Positions 18,594 to 28,385 of a stretch of DNA of 64,000 nt are shown here, one piece after another (within the stretch, counting starts at the first letter, position 1; the number at the start of each line of letters is the position of its first letter). The translations under genes and the position numbers were made by a program. The notes beneath the pieces were generated by a model. The model saw only the letters and a list, made by a program, of their open reading frames with translations. It made no database searches and was not told the origin of the DNA. Source of the DNA: Pseudomonas akapageensis. GTDB taxonomy: Bacteria > Pseudomonadota > Gammaproteobacteria > Pseudomonadales > Pseudomonadaceae. Location: contig NZ_VXCP01000014.1 of NCBI RefSeq assembly GCF_011355085.1, positions 1 through 64,000 of the forward strand. The letters run 5' to 3'.

Positions 18594-19613
18594 ATGAACG
18601 GCAAGAAACTCTATATCTCTGACGTCACCCTGCGTGACGGCAGCCACGCCATCCGCCATCAGTACTCCCTGCAGAACGTGCAGGACATCGCCCGCGCTTT
18701 GGACAAGGCCAAAGTCGATTCGATCGAAGTCGCCCACGGCGACGGCCTGCAGGGCTCGAGCTTCAACTACGGCTTCGGCAAGCACACTGACCTTGAGTAC
18801 ATCGAGGCGGTGGCCGACGTGATCAGCCACGCCAAAATCGCCACCTTGCTGCTGCCCGGCATCGGCACCGTGCACGACCTCAAGGCCGCCTACGACGCTG
18901 GTGCCCGTGTGGTCCGTGTGGCCACCCACTGCACCGAGGCGGATGTCTCGAAACAGCACATCGAATACGCCCGCGAACTGGGCATGGATACCGTCGGCTT
19001 CCTGATGATGAGCCACATGATCCCGGCCGAGCAGTTGGCGGCCCAGGGCAAGCTGATGGAAAGCTATGGCGCCACCTGCATCTACATGGCCGACTCCGGT
19101 GGTGCCATGAACATGCAGGACATCCGCGAGCGCATGCGCGCCTTCAAGGCCGTGCTCCAGCCGCAAACCCAGACCGGCATGCACGCCCACCACAACCTCA
19201 GCCTGGGCGTGGCCAACTCCATCGCCGCGGTGGAAGAGGGCTGCGACCGCATCGATGCGAGCCTGGCCGGCATGGGCGCCGGCGCCGGCAACGCGCCGCT
19301 GGAGGTGTTCATCGCCGCCGCCGAGCGCCTGGGCTGGAACCATGGCACCGACCTCTACACCTTGCTCGACGCCGCCGATGACATCGTTCGTCCATTGCAG
19401 GACCGCCCGGTGCGGGTCGATCGCGAGACCCTGGCGCTGGGGTATGCCGGGGTCTATTCGAGCTTCCTGCGCCACGCCGAAATCGCTGCTGCCAAGTACG
19501 GCCTGAAGACCCTCGACATCCTCGTCGAGCTGGGCAAGCGGCGCATGGTTGGCGGTCAGGAAGACATGATCGTCGACGTCGCGCTGGACCTGCTGGCTGC
19601 CAACAGGTCGTGA
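18594..19613 (+). CDS. mhpE: 4-hydroxy-2-oxovalerate aldolase (MhpE)
   Basis: 339 aa from the ATG at 18594 after GAGGAG. Class II pyruvate aldolase of the DmpG/BphI/MhpE family that splits 4-hydroxy-2-oxovalerate into pyruvate and acetaldehyde. Metal and catalytic motifs: [15 protein letters not shown] at the start of the TIM barrel, [10 protein letters not shown], and the metal-site [14 protein letters not shown]. The C-terminal helical domain that meets MhpF is present. It completes the pathway to pyruvate, acetyl-CoA and succinate. Confidence 0.95.
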   Translation: MNGKKLYISDVTLRDGSHAIRHQYSLQNVQDIARALDKAKVDSIEVAHGDGLQGSSFNYGFGKHTDLEYIEAVADVISHAKIATLLLPGIGTVHDLKAAYDAGARVVRVATHCTEADVSKQHIEYARELGMDTVGFLMMSHMIPAEQLAAQGKLMESYGATCIYMADSGGAMNMQDIRERMRAFKAVLQPQTQTGMHAHHNLSLGVANSIAAVEEGCDRIDASLAGMGAGAGNAPLEVFIAAAERLGWNHGTDLYTLLDAADDIVRPLQDRPVRVDRETLALGYAGVYSSFLRHAEIAAAKYGLKTLDILVELGKRRMVGGQEDMIVDVALDLLAANRS

Positions 19614-19715
19614 TCCGAGTAGCGGCTCACTCGGCGGATACGCGTCTGCCGATGGGCCATCGCACGTGTGGAGGCCAGGGAATCGAGGCCTGGCCACCCC
19701 TTACAGGAGTTCGTC

Positions 19716-21689
19716 ATGCTGGCCAACCTCTCGCTGAAAAACAAACTGCTGTTCACCATCCTGCCTCTGACGCTACTGGTCTACCTGGCCACGATACTGC
19801 TGGTCTACCAATCGAGTCGTGCTTCCACCGAAGCCTTGGCGGAAGTGGCGGTAGACGCCATCGTCCATCAACAAGCCGCTGAAATCACCGCCTACTTCGA
19901 CAGTGCGCTGCAAGGCGTGCGGACCAGTGCCGACCTGTTGTCGCGGAACATGGTCGACAACAGGCTGACGGGTAGCCGCAGCGCCGATCAACTGCTCGAA
20001 TCCCTGCTGCACAACAGCCCGCAGGCCAGCGCCGCCTGGTGGTTGCCCGCGCAAACCGGCGATGCACTGTACTGGCTGCGTGACGGGCAGAACGTCCAGC
20101 CGGCCCCGAATGAGCATCGCGCGGCGCTGCGCAATGCGTTGGGCGCGAGTGCCGGCGAACGCGAAAGCGTCGCACCGCCGCGGGCGTTGCCGGGTCTCGA
20201 CAGGGCGCGGCCGGTCATCCTGGTGCAAGTGCCGGTGCGCGCGAACGGGCAGTTGCTCGGCACGCTGGGCCTGGGCCTGGATGCGGGGCAACTGCAACGG
20301 CGAGTCGCTCAATTGCGGCCACTGGGTGTAGGCCTTGCGGCGTTGACCGCGCATGACACGACATTGGTTGCCCATCCCGATCCGTCGCGGGTGGGGCGCC
20401 GTTCGGTCGACACCGAGGCGGACTTTCTCGGCGACCACCTGCAGGCGATGGTTGATGCGGTGCGCAATGGCACTTCCCTGACCACCCGTTTCGTCTCACC
20501 GGCGATAGGCGAAGAAGTATTCATGCTCGCGGTGCCGGTGGTGATTGGCAATACCGCCACGCCCTGGTCGTTCGGCGTCGCCCTGCCCAGTGCAGCGGTA
20601 CTCGGCGGGGTCAACAGCCTGGCGATCAAGATGCTCGTGCTCGGCAGCGTCGCCGTGCTGCTGGTCGGTGGCCTGATCCTGTCGCTCGGGCAGGCCATGA
20701 GCCGTCCGCTGAGCGCCGTGGTGCAGGCCATCGGACAATTGGCCTCGGGCGAGGCGGACCTGGGATCGCGGCTTGTGGTCAAGGGGCGCGATGAGCTGGC
20801 AACCCTGGCCCGGGAACTCAACCGTTTCCTGGGGACCATGGGCGAGTTGGTCGCAGAGATCAACGGCACCAGCCAGTCCCTGCAACAGACCTCGGCAGAC
20901 CTGCAGCAGGACAGCCAGGCGGCTGGCGCCGTGGTCGATTCCCAGCGCGACGAAATCGGCCAGCTGGCGACGGCCATGCAACAGATGGCCGCCACGGTAG
21001 AGGAAGTGGCCGCCAATGCCGAACTGGCGGCCCAGGCCACCCGTGAGGGCGACCGGGCGGTGGCGCAGGGGCAGGCCACCGTGACCCGGCTCGGCAGCGC
21101 CATCGCCGAGGATGCGCAGCTGCTCGGGCAGATTTCCCAGCTGACCGGCCAATTGGATCAGGCCAGCCAGGCGATCGGCGTGGTGGTGGCGGTGATCCGT
21201 GATATTGCCGAGCAAACCAACCTGCTGGCCCTCAATGCCGCCATCGAGTCGGCGCGTGCCGGCGAGCAGGGCCGAGGTTTCGCTGTGGTGGCCGACGAAG
21301 TGCGCGCCCTGGCGCGACGTACCCACAGCTCGACCGAGGAGGTGGGGAAAAGCATCGGCATGATCCAGGACACGACACGCAGTGTGGTGGCGATGGTGCA
21401 GAAGAGCCGCGACACCTCGGCGGCCAATGTCGCGAACGCACATGAAGCCGGACTGGCGTTGCACCGCATCACCGAGATGATCGGCCAGGTACGCGACATG
21501 AGTCAGCAGATCGCCACGGCCACCGAGCAGCAGGCCGCTACCAGCGAGCAGCTGTCGCACAGCCTGGTGAGCATCGCCAGTTCCGCGCAAAGCGCTTCGC
21601 AGGGCACCCACCAGGTCCAGCAGCGCAGCCAGCACCTGCGGGCCCTGGCTGGAAGCCTCAATGGCCTGGTGAGCCGCTTTCGGTTGTAA
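19716..21689 (+). CDS. Methyl-accepting chemotaxis protein
   Basis: 657 aa from the ATG at 19716, six bases after CAGGAG. A first membrane helix ([24 protein letters not shown]) is followed by a ~280-residue periplasmic sensor with Cache-type features ([42 protein letters not shown]). A second helix ([19 protein letters not shown]) is followed by HAMP and a cytoplasmic signalling domain with the hairpin tip [25 protein letters not shown]. No C-terminal CheR pentapeptide. It follows mhpE by 102 bp on the same strand, so it may sense the substrate or a product of this pathway. Ligand not predictable from sequence. Confidence 0.92.
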   Translation: MLANLSLKNKLLFTILPLTLLVYLATILLVYQSSRASTEALAEVAVDAIVHQQAAEITAYFDSALQGVRTSADLLSRNMVDNRLTGSRSADQLLESLLHNSPQASAAWWLPAQTGDALYWLRDGQNVQPAPNEHRAALRNALGASAGERESVAPPRALPGLDRARPVILVQVPVRANGQLLGTLGLGLDAGQLQRRVAQLRPLGVGLAALTAHDTTLVAHPDPSRVGRRSVDTEADFLGDHLQAMVDAVRNGTSLTTRFVSPAIGEEVFMLAVPVVIGNTATPWSFGVALPSAAVLGGVNSLAIKMLVLGSVAVLLVGGLILSLGQAMSRPLSAVVQAIGQLASGEADLGSRLVVKGRDELATLARELNRFLGTMGELVAEINGTSQSLQQTSADLQQDSQAAGAVVDSQRDEIGQLATAMQQMAATVEEVAANAELAAQATREGDRAVAQGQATVTRLGSAIAEDAQLLGQISQLTGQLDQASQAIGVVVAVIRDIAEQTNLLALNAAIESARAGEQGRGFAVVADEVRALARRTHSSTEEVGKSIGMIQDTTRSVVAMVQKSRDTSAANVANAHEAGLALHRITEMIGQVRDMSQQIATATEQQAATSEQLSHSLVSIASSAQSASQGTHQVQQRSQHLRALAGSLNGLVSRFRL

Positions 21690-21780
21690 GCCACATGGAC
21701 GGCAAGCGGCGAGTGCCAGTGGACTCATGGCCCACTCGTTGCTCCCGAAAATGCACCTGTCGGCATTAATCGGCGCCCAA

Positions 21781-21811
21781 GGGACAAGCCCGGCAGTGCC
21801 GGGATAGTCCC
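21781..21811 (+). promoter_or_regulatory. Nested perfect inverted repeat downstream of the chemoreceptor gene
   Basis: The sequence is symmetrical: GGGAC, three bases, CCCGGCA, one base, TGCCGGG, three bases, GTCCC. It could fold into a strong hairpin (no T-run follows, so not a classical terminator) or be a dyad operator for the YCF48/MMPL operon that starts at 21888. It contains CCGGGATA, reminiscent of the distal site in the three XylS-type promoters. Confidence 0.45.
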
Positions 21812-21887
21812 CCATTCGGCCATGACTTTAGAGTCGAACTGCCTCAGTCGTCAGCCAAAGACGACGCTAACCCGGCGGAATCGACCC

Positions 21888-22937
21888 ATGTCAAAACTTA
21901 TAAAAATCGATCAATCCACGGCCTTGCCGGTGTCACGTGCAGCCCTGGGGCAGCGCGTCATGCGTGTCCTGATGGCGGTGTTGCCGTGGGTGATCATCGC
22001 CGGCCTGCTGTGGGCCGGTCTGTTCATCAAGCCGCAGCCGGTGGGCGCTACGGTGACGCCGCCACTGCTCGAGCGGCGCGACCAGTTCTACGGCCTGGCC
22101 CTGAGCCCGGACGGTGAAGTCTGGGCCAGCGGCTCGAACGGCAAGATCCTCGCCCTTGCCACCGATGGTCGCCTGCATCGGCTGGTCACCCCGACCGAGC
22201 GCACCTTGCAGGACATCGCCATCTGGGACGACAGCCACGCCGTGGCGGTCGGCAATGACGGCGTCGTGCTGTTCAGCCAGGACGGCGGTCGCTTCTGGCA
22301 GGCCGCAGCCCATGTGCCGCGTTCTGAAGTCGCCAACAAGCTCAACCGCGTACGCATCGCCGCAGGCGGTCTGGCAATCGCCACGGGCGAGATGGGCGCG
22401 TTGTTGATCAGCCACGACTATGGCCAGAACTGGCAGCGCCTGCGCGATGAAGAGGACGTGGCCTGGAACGACGTGGCCATTCTCGATGACGGCCAACTGG
22501 TCGTGGTCGGCGAATTCGGCCGCATCCTGCGCAGCGAGGACCTCGGTCAGCACTGGGAAGAAATCGAAGCGCCGCTGCCCAGCTCGCTGATGTCGGTGCA
22601 GTTTCGCGATGCCCGCAACGGTGTGGCGGTCGGCCTGGAAGGTGCGCTGCTGGTCACCCGTGATGGCGGGCGGCAGTGGCAGAACATCGACCTGGGCATC
22701 GGCGATCACTTGTTCGATGTGCTGTGGAGCCCGGCGCAAGCGCGCTGGTTCGCCACTGGCTCACTGGGGCGCTGGGTGAGCGGCAGTGGCCAGGACGATG
22801 GCTGGAAGGTCGGCATCCTGGATGACCGCAACCTGTCCTGGCACACCCGTGCCCTGGCCGTCGGCAACGACCTCTGGCTGGCCGGCGCAGACCTTGGCCA
22901 CTGGAACGGCGAGCGCTGGTCGCCGCTGAAACCCTGA
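21888..22937 (+). CDS. YCF48/BNR-repeat beta-propeller protein, membrane anchored
   Basis: 349 aa from the ATG at 21888 (MSKLIKIDQ). A single N-terminal helix (VLMAVLPWVIIAGLLWAGLFI) anchors a periplasmic propeller. Repeats of the photosystem-II-assembly/YCF48 type recur at ~40-residue spacing (SPDGEVWASGSNGKIL, DDSHAVAVGNDGVVLFSQDGGRFW, DDGQLVVVGEFGRILRSEDLGQHW, DARNGVAVGLEGALLVTRDGGRQW). First gene of an operon with an MMPL permease, DUF1302 and DUF1329 proteins; this four-gene set recurs in proteobacteria near catabolic genes for hydrophobic compounds. The role is probably in assembly of, or partnership with, the permease. Confidence 0.85.
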   Translation: MSKLIKIDQSTALPVSRAALGQRVMRVLMAVLPWVIIAGLLWAGLFIKPQPVGATVTPPLLERRDQFYGLALSPDGEVWASGSNGKILALATDGRLHRLVTPTERTLQDIAIWDDSHAVAVGNDGVVLFSQDGGRFWQAAAHVPRSEVANKLNRVRIAAGGLAIATGEMGALLISHDYGQNWQRLRDEEDVAWNDVAILDDGQLVVVGEFGRILRSEDLGQHWEEIEAPLPSSLMSVQFRDARNGVAVGLEGALLVTRDGGRQWQNIDLGIGDHLFDVLWSPAQARWFATGSLGRWVSGSGQDDGWKVGILDDRNLSWHTRALAVGNDLWLAGADLGHWNGERWSPLKP

Positions 22938-22971
22938 CCCCGCCCTGGCCCCCTTCATTCGAGAAATCAGC

Positions 22972-25344
22972 ATGATCGAACATATTGCCCAATTCTGTAT
23001 CCGCCGACGCACCTGGGTGGTTGGCGTGTTGCTCGCAATGACCCTGACACTGGGCTGGTTTGCCCTGCACATTGAAGTCCGCACGGTATTCGAAGACATG
23101 CTGCCTTCGCGCCATGAATACGTGCAGACCCATGAAAAGTTCAAGGACACCTTCGGTGGTTCGAACATGGTGACCATCATGTTCGAGGTCGAGGAGGGTG
23201 ACATCTTCCGCACCGATGTACTGGACAAGGTGCGCAACGTCACGCTCGGGCTGCGTGAAGTGTCTGCGGTCAACCCGTACCAGATCACCTCGCTGGCTTC
23301 GAAGAAACTCAAGGAAGTACGCGCCTCCACGGCCGGCATCGAGAGTCGCCCGCTGATGTGGCCGAACCTGCCGGCCAATGCCGAGGCAATGACCGAGCTC
23401 AAGCAGGCGGTGCTGCGCAACCCGTTGGTATACGGCCCTTACGTATCCAAGGACCTGCAGGCGACCCTGATCACCGTCGACTTCATCGACCAGCAGGTCG
23501 ACTATGCCAAGGTGTTCAGCGAGATCCGCGGCCTTATCGCCAAGGTCGATGACGGCAGCGTGAAAATCCGCGTGGTTGGTGACCCGATTCTCTACGGTTG
23601 GGTAGGGCATTACCTTCCGGAAACCGTGCAACTGGTGATTGGCGCTCTGTTACTGACGCTGAGCATGCTCTTTGTCCTGCTGCGCACCTGGCGCGGCGTC
23701 ACCCTGCCGCTGCTTGCCGGCGCAGTCAGTGCATTGTGGGCGCTGGGCATCTGCCGGCTGCTGGGGATCAACTTCGAACCCCTGGTCATCGTCGTGGCAA
23801 TGCTCATCACCTCGCGTGCGGTTTCGCACTCGGTGCAGATCGTCAATCGTTTCGACGATGAAATCGACCTGCTGCCACCCGGTGCGGATACTTCGAGCAT
23901 CGCCGCGCGGGTTGCTCTGCAGGATCTGTTTCGCCCGGGCATGCTCGGGGTGATCGCCGATGCCGCGTGCATGGCCGTGGTCGCGCTGAGCCCGATCCCC
24001 ATGCTGCAGAAACTCACTGTGCTGTCGGTGGTCTGGGTTTCGACCCTGACCGTCAGCGCGGTCATCCTCACGCCGGTGCTGCTGTCTTGCATTCGCAAGC
24101 CGCACGGCACGGCGCACCCGATCAACTGCCTGCCGGTGTTGCGCAAAGTGCTCGACCTCAGCGTCTGGGTCAGCCTGTCGAAAACCCGCTACTGGGTACT
24201 GGGTGGCAGCTTTCTGGTGGTGCTCGGTGCGGGCCTGTACTCATTGAATCTGAAAATTGGCGACGCCAACCCCGGCTCGCCGATTCTCTGGCCGAACTCG
24301 CCATACAACCTCGACTCCGCTGCGATCAATGCCCGCTTCGAAGGGGTCGACCGGATGTTCGTGGTGCTGGGCGAGGACGGTCATGTCGGCCTGGTCAAAA
24401 GCAACGAAGCACTGAAGGCGATGAACAGCTTCCAGCGTTTCATGGAGGCGCAACCGGAGATTGGCAGCTCGGTCTCGATTGCCGACGTGCTGCCGCAGGT
24501 CAATAGCAGCCTGCGCGAAGGCAACCCACGCTACCTCGAACTGGCAGACAGCGAGGGCGTCAACGGCAGCCTGATGGCCATGCTCGATTCGATTTCCGAG
24601 CCGGGTGACACCTCGCGTTTCGCCGATGACCAATATGCCAACGGTTCGGTGACGCTGATGTTCCGCGACCGTCAGGGCGAGACCATTCGTACTGCCGTGG
24701 AGCGGGTCAAGGAGTTCATCTCCAGTCATCCGCTCGCCGAGGGGCACTGGCAACTGGCCGGGGGGCTGGTCGGTGTGATGGCGGCGATCAACGAGATCAT
24801 CCTGTCCAGCCAGATCGAAGCGATCGCCCTGGCGCTGCTGGTGCTCGCCGTGCTCTGCACCCTGGTCTACCGCTCCAGCGTGGCCGGCATGCTGTTCATG
24901 GTCCCGGTGATCATCTCCAACATGCTGACCTTCGCCTTCATGACCTGGAAGGGCATCGGCATGAACATCAACACCGTGCCGGTGGCTGCGCTCGGCATTG
25001 GCCTGGGCGTTGACTACGCGTTCTACATCGCCGACCGGGTCAAGGAAGAAATCCACGCGGGCGCCAGCCCCGAGCAGGCGATCAGCAATGCCCTGCACTC
25101 GGCCGGCATGGGTGTGATCGTCACGGCCAGCGTGCTGATCCTCAGCACGTTGCTGTGGTGGGCGTCGTCGCTGCGCTTCCAGGCGGAAATGGGCCTGCTG
25201 ATGGCTATCTGGTTGAGCGTCTCGGCGTTCTCCGCCTTGTTCGTCATGCCTTCACTGATCTACGTGTGCCGCCCGCGCTTCATTTTCGGTGAACGCTCGA
25301 TCGCCCCGGTCGCGATACCAGCGGCTGTGTGCCAGCCGACTTGA
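22972..25344 (+). CDS. MMPL/RND-family permease
   Basis: 790 aa. Two halves, each with one helix, a periplasmic loop and five helices, giving about 12 membrane spans; duplicate membrane segments TRAVSHSVQIVNRF-type and ALGIGLGVDYAFYIADRVKEE mark the two halves. This belongs to the hydrophobe/amphiphile and hopanoid/lipid-type MMPL group and not to the three-part AcrB multidrug pumps, which are about 1,040 residues. No membrane-fusion protein gene is adjacent. With YCF48, DUF1302 and DUF1329 partners, it probably moves a hydrophobic substrate across the envelope; direction unknown. Starts 34 bp after the YCF48 gene. Confidence 0.9.
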   Translation: MIEHIAQFCIRRRTWVVGVLLAMTLTLGWFALHIEVRTVFEDMLPSRHEYVQTHEKFKDTFGGSNMVTIMFEVEEGDIFRTDVLDKVRNVTLGLREVSAVNPYQITSLASKKLKEVRASTAGIESRPLMWPNLPANAEAMTELKQAVLRNPLVYGPYVSKDLQATLITVDFIDQQVDYAKVFSEIRGLIAKVDDGSVKIRVVGDPILYGWVGHYLPETVQLVIGALLLTLSMLFVLLRTWRGVTLPLLAGAVSALWALGICRLLGINFEPLVIVVAMLITSRAVSHSVQIVNRFDDEIDLLPPGADTSSIAARVALQDLFRPGMLGVIADAACMAVVALSPIPMLQKLTVLSVVWVSTLTVSAVILTPVLLSCIRKPHGTAHPINCLPVLRKVLDLSVWVSLSKTRYWVLGGSFLVVLGAGLYSLNLKIGDANPGSPILWPNSPYNLDSAAINARFEGVDRMFVVLGEDGHVGLVKSNEALKAMNSFQRFMEAQPEIGSSVSIADVLPQVNSSLREGNPRYLELADSEGVNGSLMAMLDSISEPGDTSRFADDQYANGSVTLMFRDRQGETIRTAVERVKEFISSHPLAEGHWQLAGGLVGVMAAINEIILSSQIEAIALALLVLAVLCTLVYRSSVAGMLFMVPVIISNMLTFAFMTWKGIGMNINTVPVAALGIGLGVDYAFYIADRVKEEIHAGASPEQAISNALHSAGMGVIVTASVLILSTLLWWASSLRFQAEMGLLMAIWLSVSAFSALFVMPSLIYVCRPRFIFGERSIAPVAIPAAVCQPT

Positions 25345-25356
25345 GCCCCGTTCCCT

Positions 25357-25374
25357 ACAACAAAAACAACAACC
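25357..25374 (+). promoter_or_regulatory. Crc/Hfq-type CA motif ahead of the DUF1302 gene
   Basis: ACAACAAAAACAACAACC lies about 40 bases before the DUF1302 start and fits repeated AAnAAnAA sites. It is the longest such run in the window. Confidence 0.5.
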
Positions 25375-25412
25375 AATGGTTCCTCGCTGCCATCACCTCC
25401 TGGGGAGATAAC

Positions 25413-27020
25413 ATGAACGAACACCGCAAACACACCGTGCGCATGCGCGCGCCACTCGACAAACTGGCATTGGCCATGGCGTTGAGTGCCCTGGCCACGC
25501 CGCTGCTGGCCGAAGACAGCTTCAAGTACGACGGCTACCTGCGCGAAGAGCTTTCGTGGAACGCCAAGAACTGGGAAGACACCCCGAATTACAACGACAG
25601 GGGCAAGTTGTCGATGGCGCGCAGTACTGCGCGTCTCAACCTCGATTGGCAGGCCAGCGATAAAGTCTCGGTTGTCGCCAAGCTGCGCGCCTCGCACGAG
25701 GTCCAGACCGACTTCCTGCAACACCTGGAAGACATGGGCGCCAACAATTACCACTCCGATGATGGTCGCGGCGACATCATGGATCTCTACAACAAGGCCG
25801 CAATCCGCGAGCTGTACGTAGACTTTCCAGTCGGCGATCGCACCTCGTTTCGCATCGGCAAGCAACAGATCGCCTGGGGCGAGACCGACTTCTTCGCTGC
25901 CAACGACCTGGTACATGGCTTCGACTATACCTGGCGCAGCTTCCTCGAGCCGGCCAACGAAGAACTGCGCAAGACCAACAACATCATCAAGATGAACGTC
26001 GATGTACCCGAGCTCGACGGTGGCCTTGAGGTCTTTGTGCGGCCGGGCCTCGACAACAAGGACGACATCGGCACCGAGATCGATATCTATGGCGGACGCT
26101 GGTCCAGCCAGCCTTACGCCGGTGTCGATTTCCGCAACATCGACCCCTACAACTTCGAGAACGACGAGGGCGACTACCGCGATGTCACCGGTGGCCTGCG
26201 CTGGAGCGGCATGTACGGCGACTCCAACTACTCGCTGTCGTACCTGAGAACCTTCTACAACTCGCCGATCCTCAACGCTTCGGACAACCTCGCGATCATC
26301 GGCCAGCCGAACACGCCGTCCGGCGCAGTCACCCATGGCACCGACCAGACTCGCGGCGTCGCCGGTGAAGTGATCTACCCGATCGTCGACATCTTCGGCT
26401 TCACTGCCAGTCGCTACTCGGATCTGGCCGATGCGGTGTTCAGTACCGAGGTGGCCTACATCAAGGATGCGCCTTACCAGATCGAGCTTTCCACGCCGAC
26501 CCTTATCAGCCAGATCGTCGCCCCCGGCTTCGACGGTTTCACCCGCAAGGACGTGGTCGCGATGATGCTGCGCATGGACAAGAACATCGCGGCTACCCAG
26601 ACCCTGCTGGGCACCGAAAAACCGATGTTCTTCTCGGTGCAGCTGTTCGACAAATGGGTGCAGGACTTCGACAAGGATGACCAACTGCTCTACAGCGTCG
26701 GCTGGGGCGGCAAGGTCAAGGAGCATTCGGTCCTGGCCACCACCATCTTCGACCTCAGCTACGACAGCGGCCGTATTCGCCCGAACCTGGTACTGGGCGC
26801 CGACCTGAGCAATGGCGGCGGCTTCGCTGTGCCGTCGATGACGTTCGAGTTGACCAGCAAATGGCGCTGGAAGGTTGAGTACGACGCCTTCTGGGACGAC
26901 GAATCGCGCAACGCTGACAAGTGCACCGCACCCAATGCCGCAACCTGCGACAGCACCACCATGTTCGGTTATTTCCACAACCGCGATCAGGTGTACACCA
27001 GCCTGACTTATCTCTTCTGA
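25413..27020 (+). CDS. DUF1302 family outer-membrane protein
   Basis: 535 aa from the ATG at 25413 after TGGGGAGATAAC. A cleavable leader (LALAMALSALATPLLAED) precedes a long beta-rich region with alternating aromatic residues (YDGYLREELSWNAKNWED, TSFRIGKQQIAWGETDFFAANDLVH, FRNIDPYNFEND) and ends in the outer-membrane type LTYLF with terminal Phe, a signal for BAM insertion. Likely a beta-barrel channel or receptor. Members co-occur with DUF1329 genes in catabolic loci for steroids, terpenes and other hydrophobic compounds, consistent with uptake here. Confidence 0.9.
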   Translation: MNEHRKHTVRMRAPLDKLALAMALSALATPLLAEDSFKYDGYLREELSWNAKNWEDTPNYNDRGKLSMARSTARLNLDWQASDKVSVVAKLRASHEVQTDFLQHLEDMGANNYHSDDGRGDIMDLYNKAAIRELYVDFPVGDRTSFRIGKQQIAWGETDFFAANDLVHGFDYTWRSFLEPANEELRKTNNIIKMNVDVPELDGGLEVFVRPGLDNKDDIGTEIDIYGGRWSSQPYAGVDFRNIDPYNFENDEGDYRDVTGGLRWSGMYGDSNYSLSYLRTFYNSPILNASDNLAIIGQPNTPSGAVTHGTDQTRGVAGEVIYPIVDIFGFTASRYSDLADAVFSTEVAYIKDAPYQIELSTPTLISQIVAPGFDGFTRKDVVAMMLRMDKNIAATQTLLGTEKPMFFSVQLFDKWVQDFDKDDQLLYSVGWGGKVKEHSVLATTIFDLSYDSGRIRPNLVLGADLSNGGGFAVPSMTFELTSKWRWKVEYDAFWDDESRNADKCTAPNAATCDSTTMFGYFHNRDQVYTSLTYLF

Positions 27021-27040
27021 GCCACACCGGAGACAATGCC

Positions 27041-28309
27041 ATGAACCTATCCCGCTTTGCTATGCGCCACTCACTGGCTCTGGGCCTCATCGCAGCAGCC
27101 GGCAGCCTGCCGTGCCTCGCCAGCGCTGCCGAACTGCCAGCCGGTACGGTGATTTCCGCCAGCAACCTCGACAAGGTCAAGAACGACACCTTCGAAGGCC
27201 ACACCATCGCCAGCCTGCTGACCGAGAAGATGGAGTGGCGTATCCGCAACAGTGGCTGGAAGCTGCCACTGGCCAAGTCGAAGAATGTCACCCTCGACCC
27301 GCGCTGGGTCGCGGCGACGGCGGCCAACGCCGGCAAGACTTCGATCAACAAGGAATCCTGCCGGATCGATGGCTGGAGTGCGGGCGCTCCCTTCCCGAAC
27401 ATCGATGAGAAAGACCCGCAGGCAGCCGAGAAGATTGTCTGGAACTTCCACCTCGGCCAGATGATCGGCGATGTGTCCCAGGTGCAGAACTTCACCCAAC
27501 TGCTGGTCGATGGCACGCGTGGCATTCACGCCGAGCCGGTTGCCGAGTTCTCCCGCTACACCATGAAAGGCCGCTTGACCGGGGACAACGCAGTGGAGGG
27601 CGACGGCAGCGAACGTGGCCGTCAGTTGCTGTATTTCAAGTCGCCGTCCGACATGAAGGGCCTGGGCACCTACACCGTCATGTATGACACCGAGAAGGTC
27701 AACGATGTCTGGGCTTATATTCCGGCGGTACGTCGGGTTCGGCGCCTGTCCGGCGGTGCCTGGATGGACCCGGTTGGCTCTTCCGACCAGCTGCAGGATG
27801 ACTTGGAGGGTTTCAACGCACGGCCTTGCTGGTATTCGCAGTACAAGCTGCTCGGCAAGCGTTGGGTGCTGGCGGTGGCAAACGGCAAGGAGGGGTTGTG
27901 GAACACCCAGGGCACCACGCCGGCGGAGAAATATTCCGTGCTGGAACAGCAGCCACCGTACTGGAACATGAACAATGACCTGTACGAGCCGCGCGAGGTG
28001 TATGTGGTCGAGGCCACCACACCGTCGACCCACCCGTACAGCAAGAAAATACTGTACATGGAAACCAAATTCCCCCGCGTCCATTACGCCGAGGCCTACA
28101 ACCGCAAGGGCGAATTCTGGAAGTTCATGGAATGGCACACGGCTTACAACGCTGCCAACGGCGACATGCGCACCACTGGCAGTGCGGTGATCGACTTCCA
28201 GCGCAATCACGCCACGCTGTCGCTGATTGACACCAAGACCTGGAAGACCAACTTCGACGCCAAGTCCACGGACTTCTCCCTGCAGTCCCTGCAGAAAGCG
28301 GCTCGTTGA
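27041..28309 (+). CDS. DUF1329 family periplasmic/outer-membrane protein
   Basis: 422 aa from the ATG at 27041 (GGAGACA upstream). Signal peptide MNLSRFAMRHSLALGLIAAA ending ASAAELP, no lipobox cysteine. The body has the LolB/lipoprotein-sorting-like fold expected of DUF1329, with motifs YKLLGKRWVLA, VYVVEATTPSTHPYSKKILYMETKF and FWKFMEWHTAYN. It always travels with DUF1302 proteins and starts 20 bp after one here. Proposed role: periplasmic chaperone or carrier for the hydrophobic substrate. Confidence 0.9.
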   Translation: MNLSRFAMRHSLALGLIAAAGSLPCLASAAELPAGTVISASNLDKVKNDTFEGHTIASLLTEKMEWRIRNSGWKLPLAKSKNVTLDPRWVAATAANAGKTSINKESCRIDGWSAGAPFPNIDEKDPQAAEKIVWNFHLGQMIGDVSQVQNFTQLLVDGTRGIHAEPVAEFSRYTMKGRLTGDNAVEGDGSERGRQLLYFKSPSDMKGLGTYTVMYDTEKVNDVWAYIPAVRRVRRLSGGAWMDPVGSSDQLQDDLEGFNARPCWYSQYKLLGKRWVLAVANGKEGLWNTQGTTPAEKYSVLEQQPPYWNMNNDLYEPREVYVVEATTPSTHPYSKKILYMETKFPRVHYAEAYNRKGEFWKFMEWHTAYNAANGDMRTTGSAVIDFQRNHATLSLIDTKTWKTNFDAKSTDFSLQSLQKAAR

Positions 28310-28314
28310 TCCAG

Positions 28315-28330
28315 CGCAAACAACAACACT
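28315..28330 (+). promoter_or_regulatory. CA-rich Crc/Hfq-type motif between DUF1329 and the MDR gene
   Basis: GCAAACAACAACACT follows the DUF1329 stop and contains AAnAAnAA-like spacing, 56 bases before the next start codon. Confidence 0.4.
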
Positions 28331-28338
28331 AAACGAAG

Positions 28339-28371
28339 CGATCGGGTGAACCTGTGTGGTTCGCCCGATCG
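28339..28371 (+). promoter_or_regulatory. Hairpin abutting the ribosome site of the MDR dehydrogenase gene
   Basis: CGATCGGGTGAACC and GGTTCGCCCGATCG form a 14-bp stem (one G-U wobble) with loop TGTGT. The stem ends two bases into the GGAGGAG ribosome site of the gene starting at 28386 and has no T-run. It could limit read-through and translation, or protect the upstream DUF1329 mRNA 3' end. Confidence 0.65.
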
Positions 28372-28385
28372 GAGGAGTTGCACAA

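Noticed and set aside
21789..21853. CCGGGATA upstream of the YCF48 gene as a fourth XylS-type promoter
   Set aside because: The distal half resembles the other three, but there is no GGGAGC at +20 and no -10 box at the fixed distance; the sequence is better explained by the dyad it belongs to.
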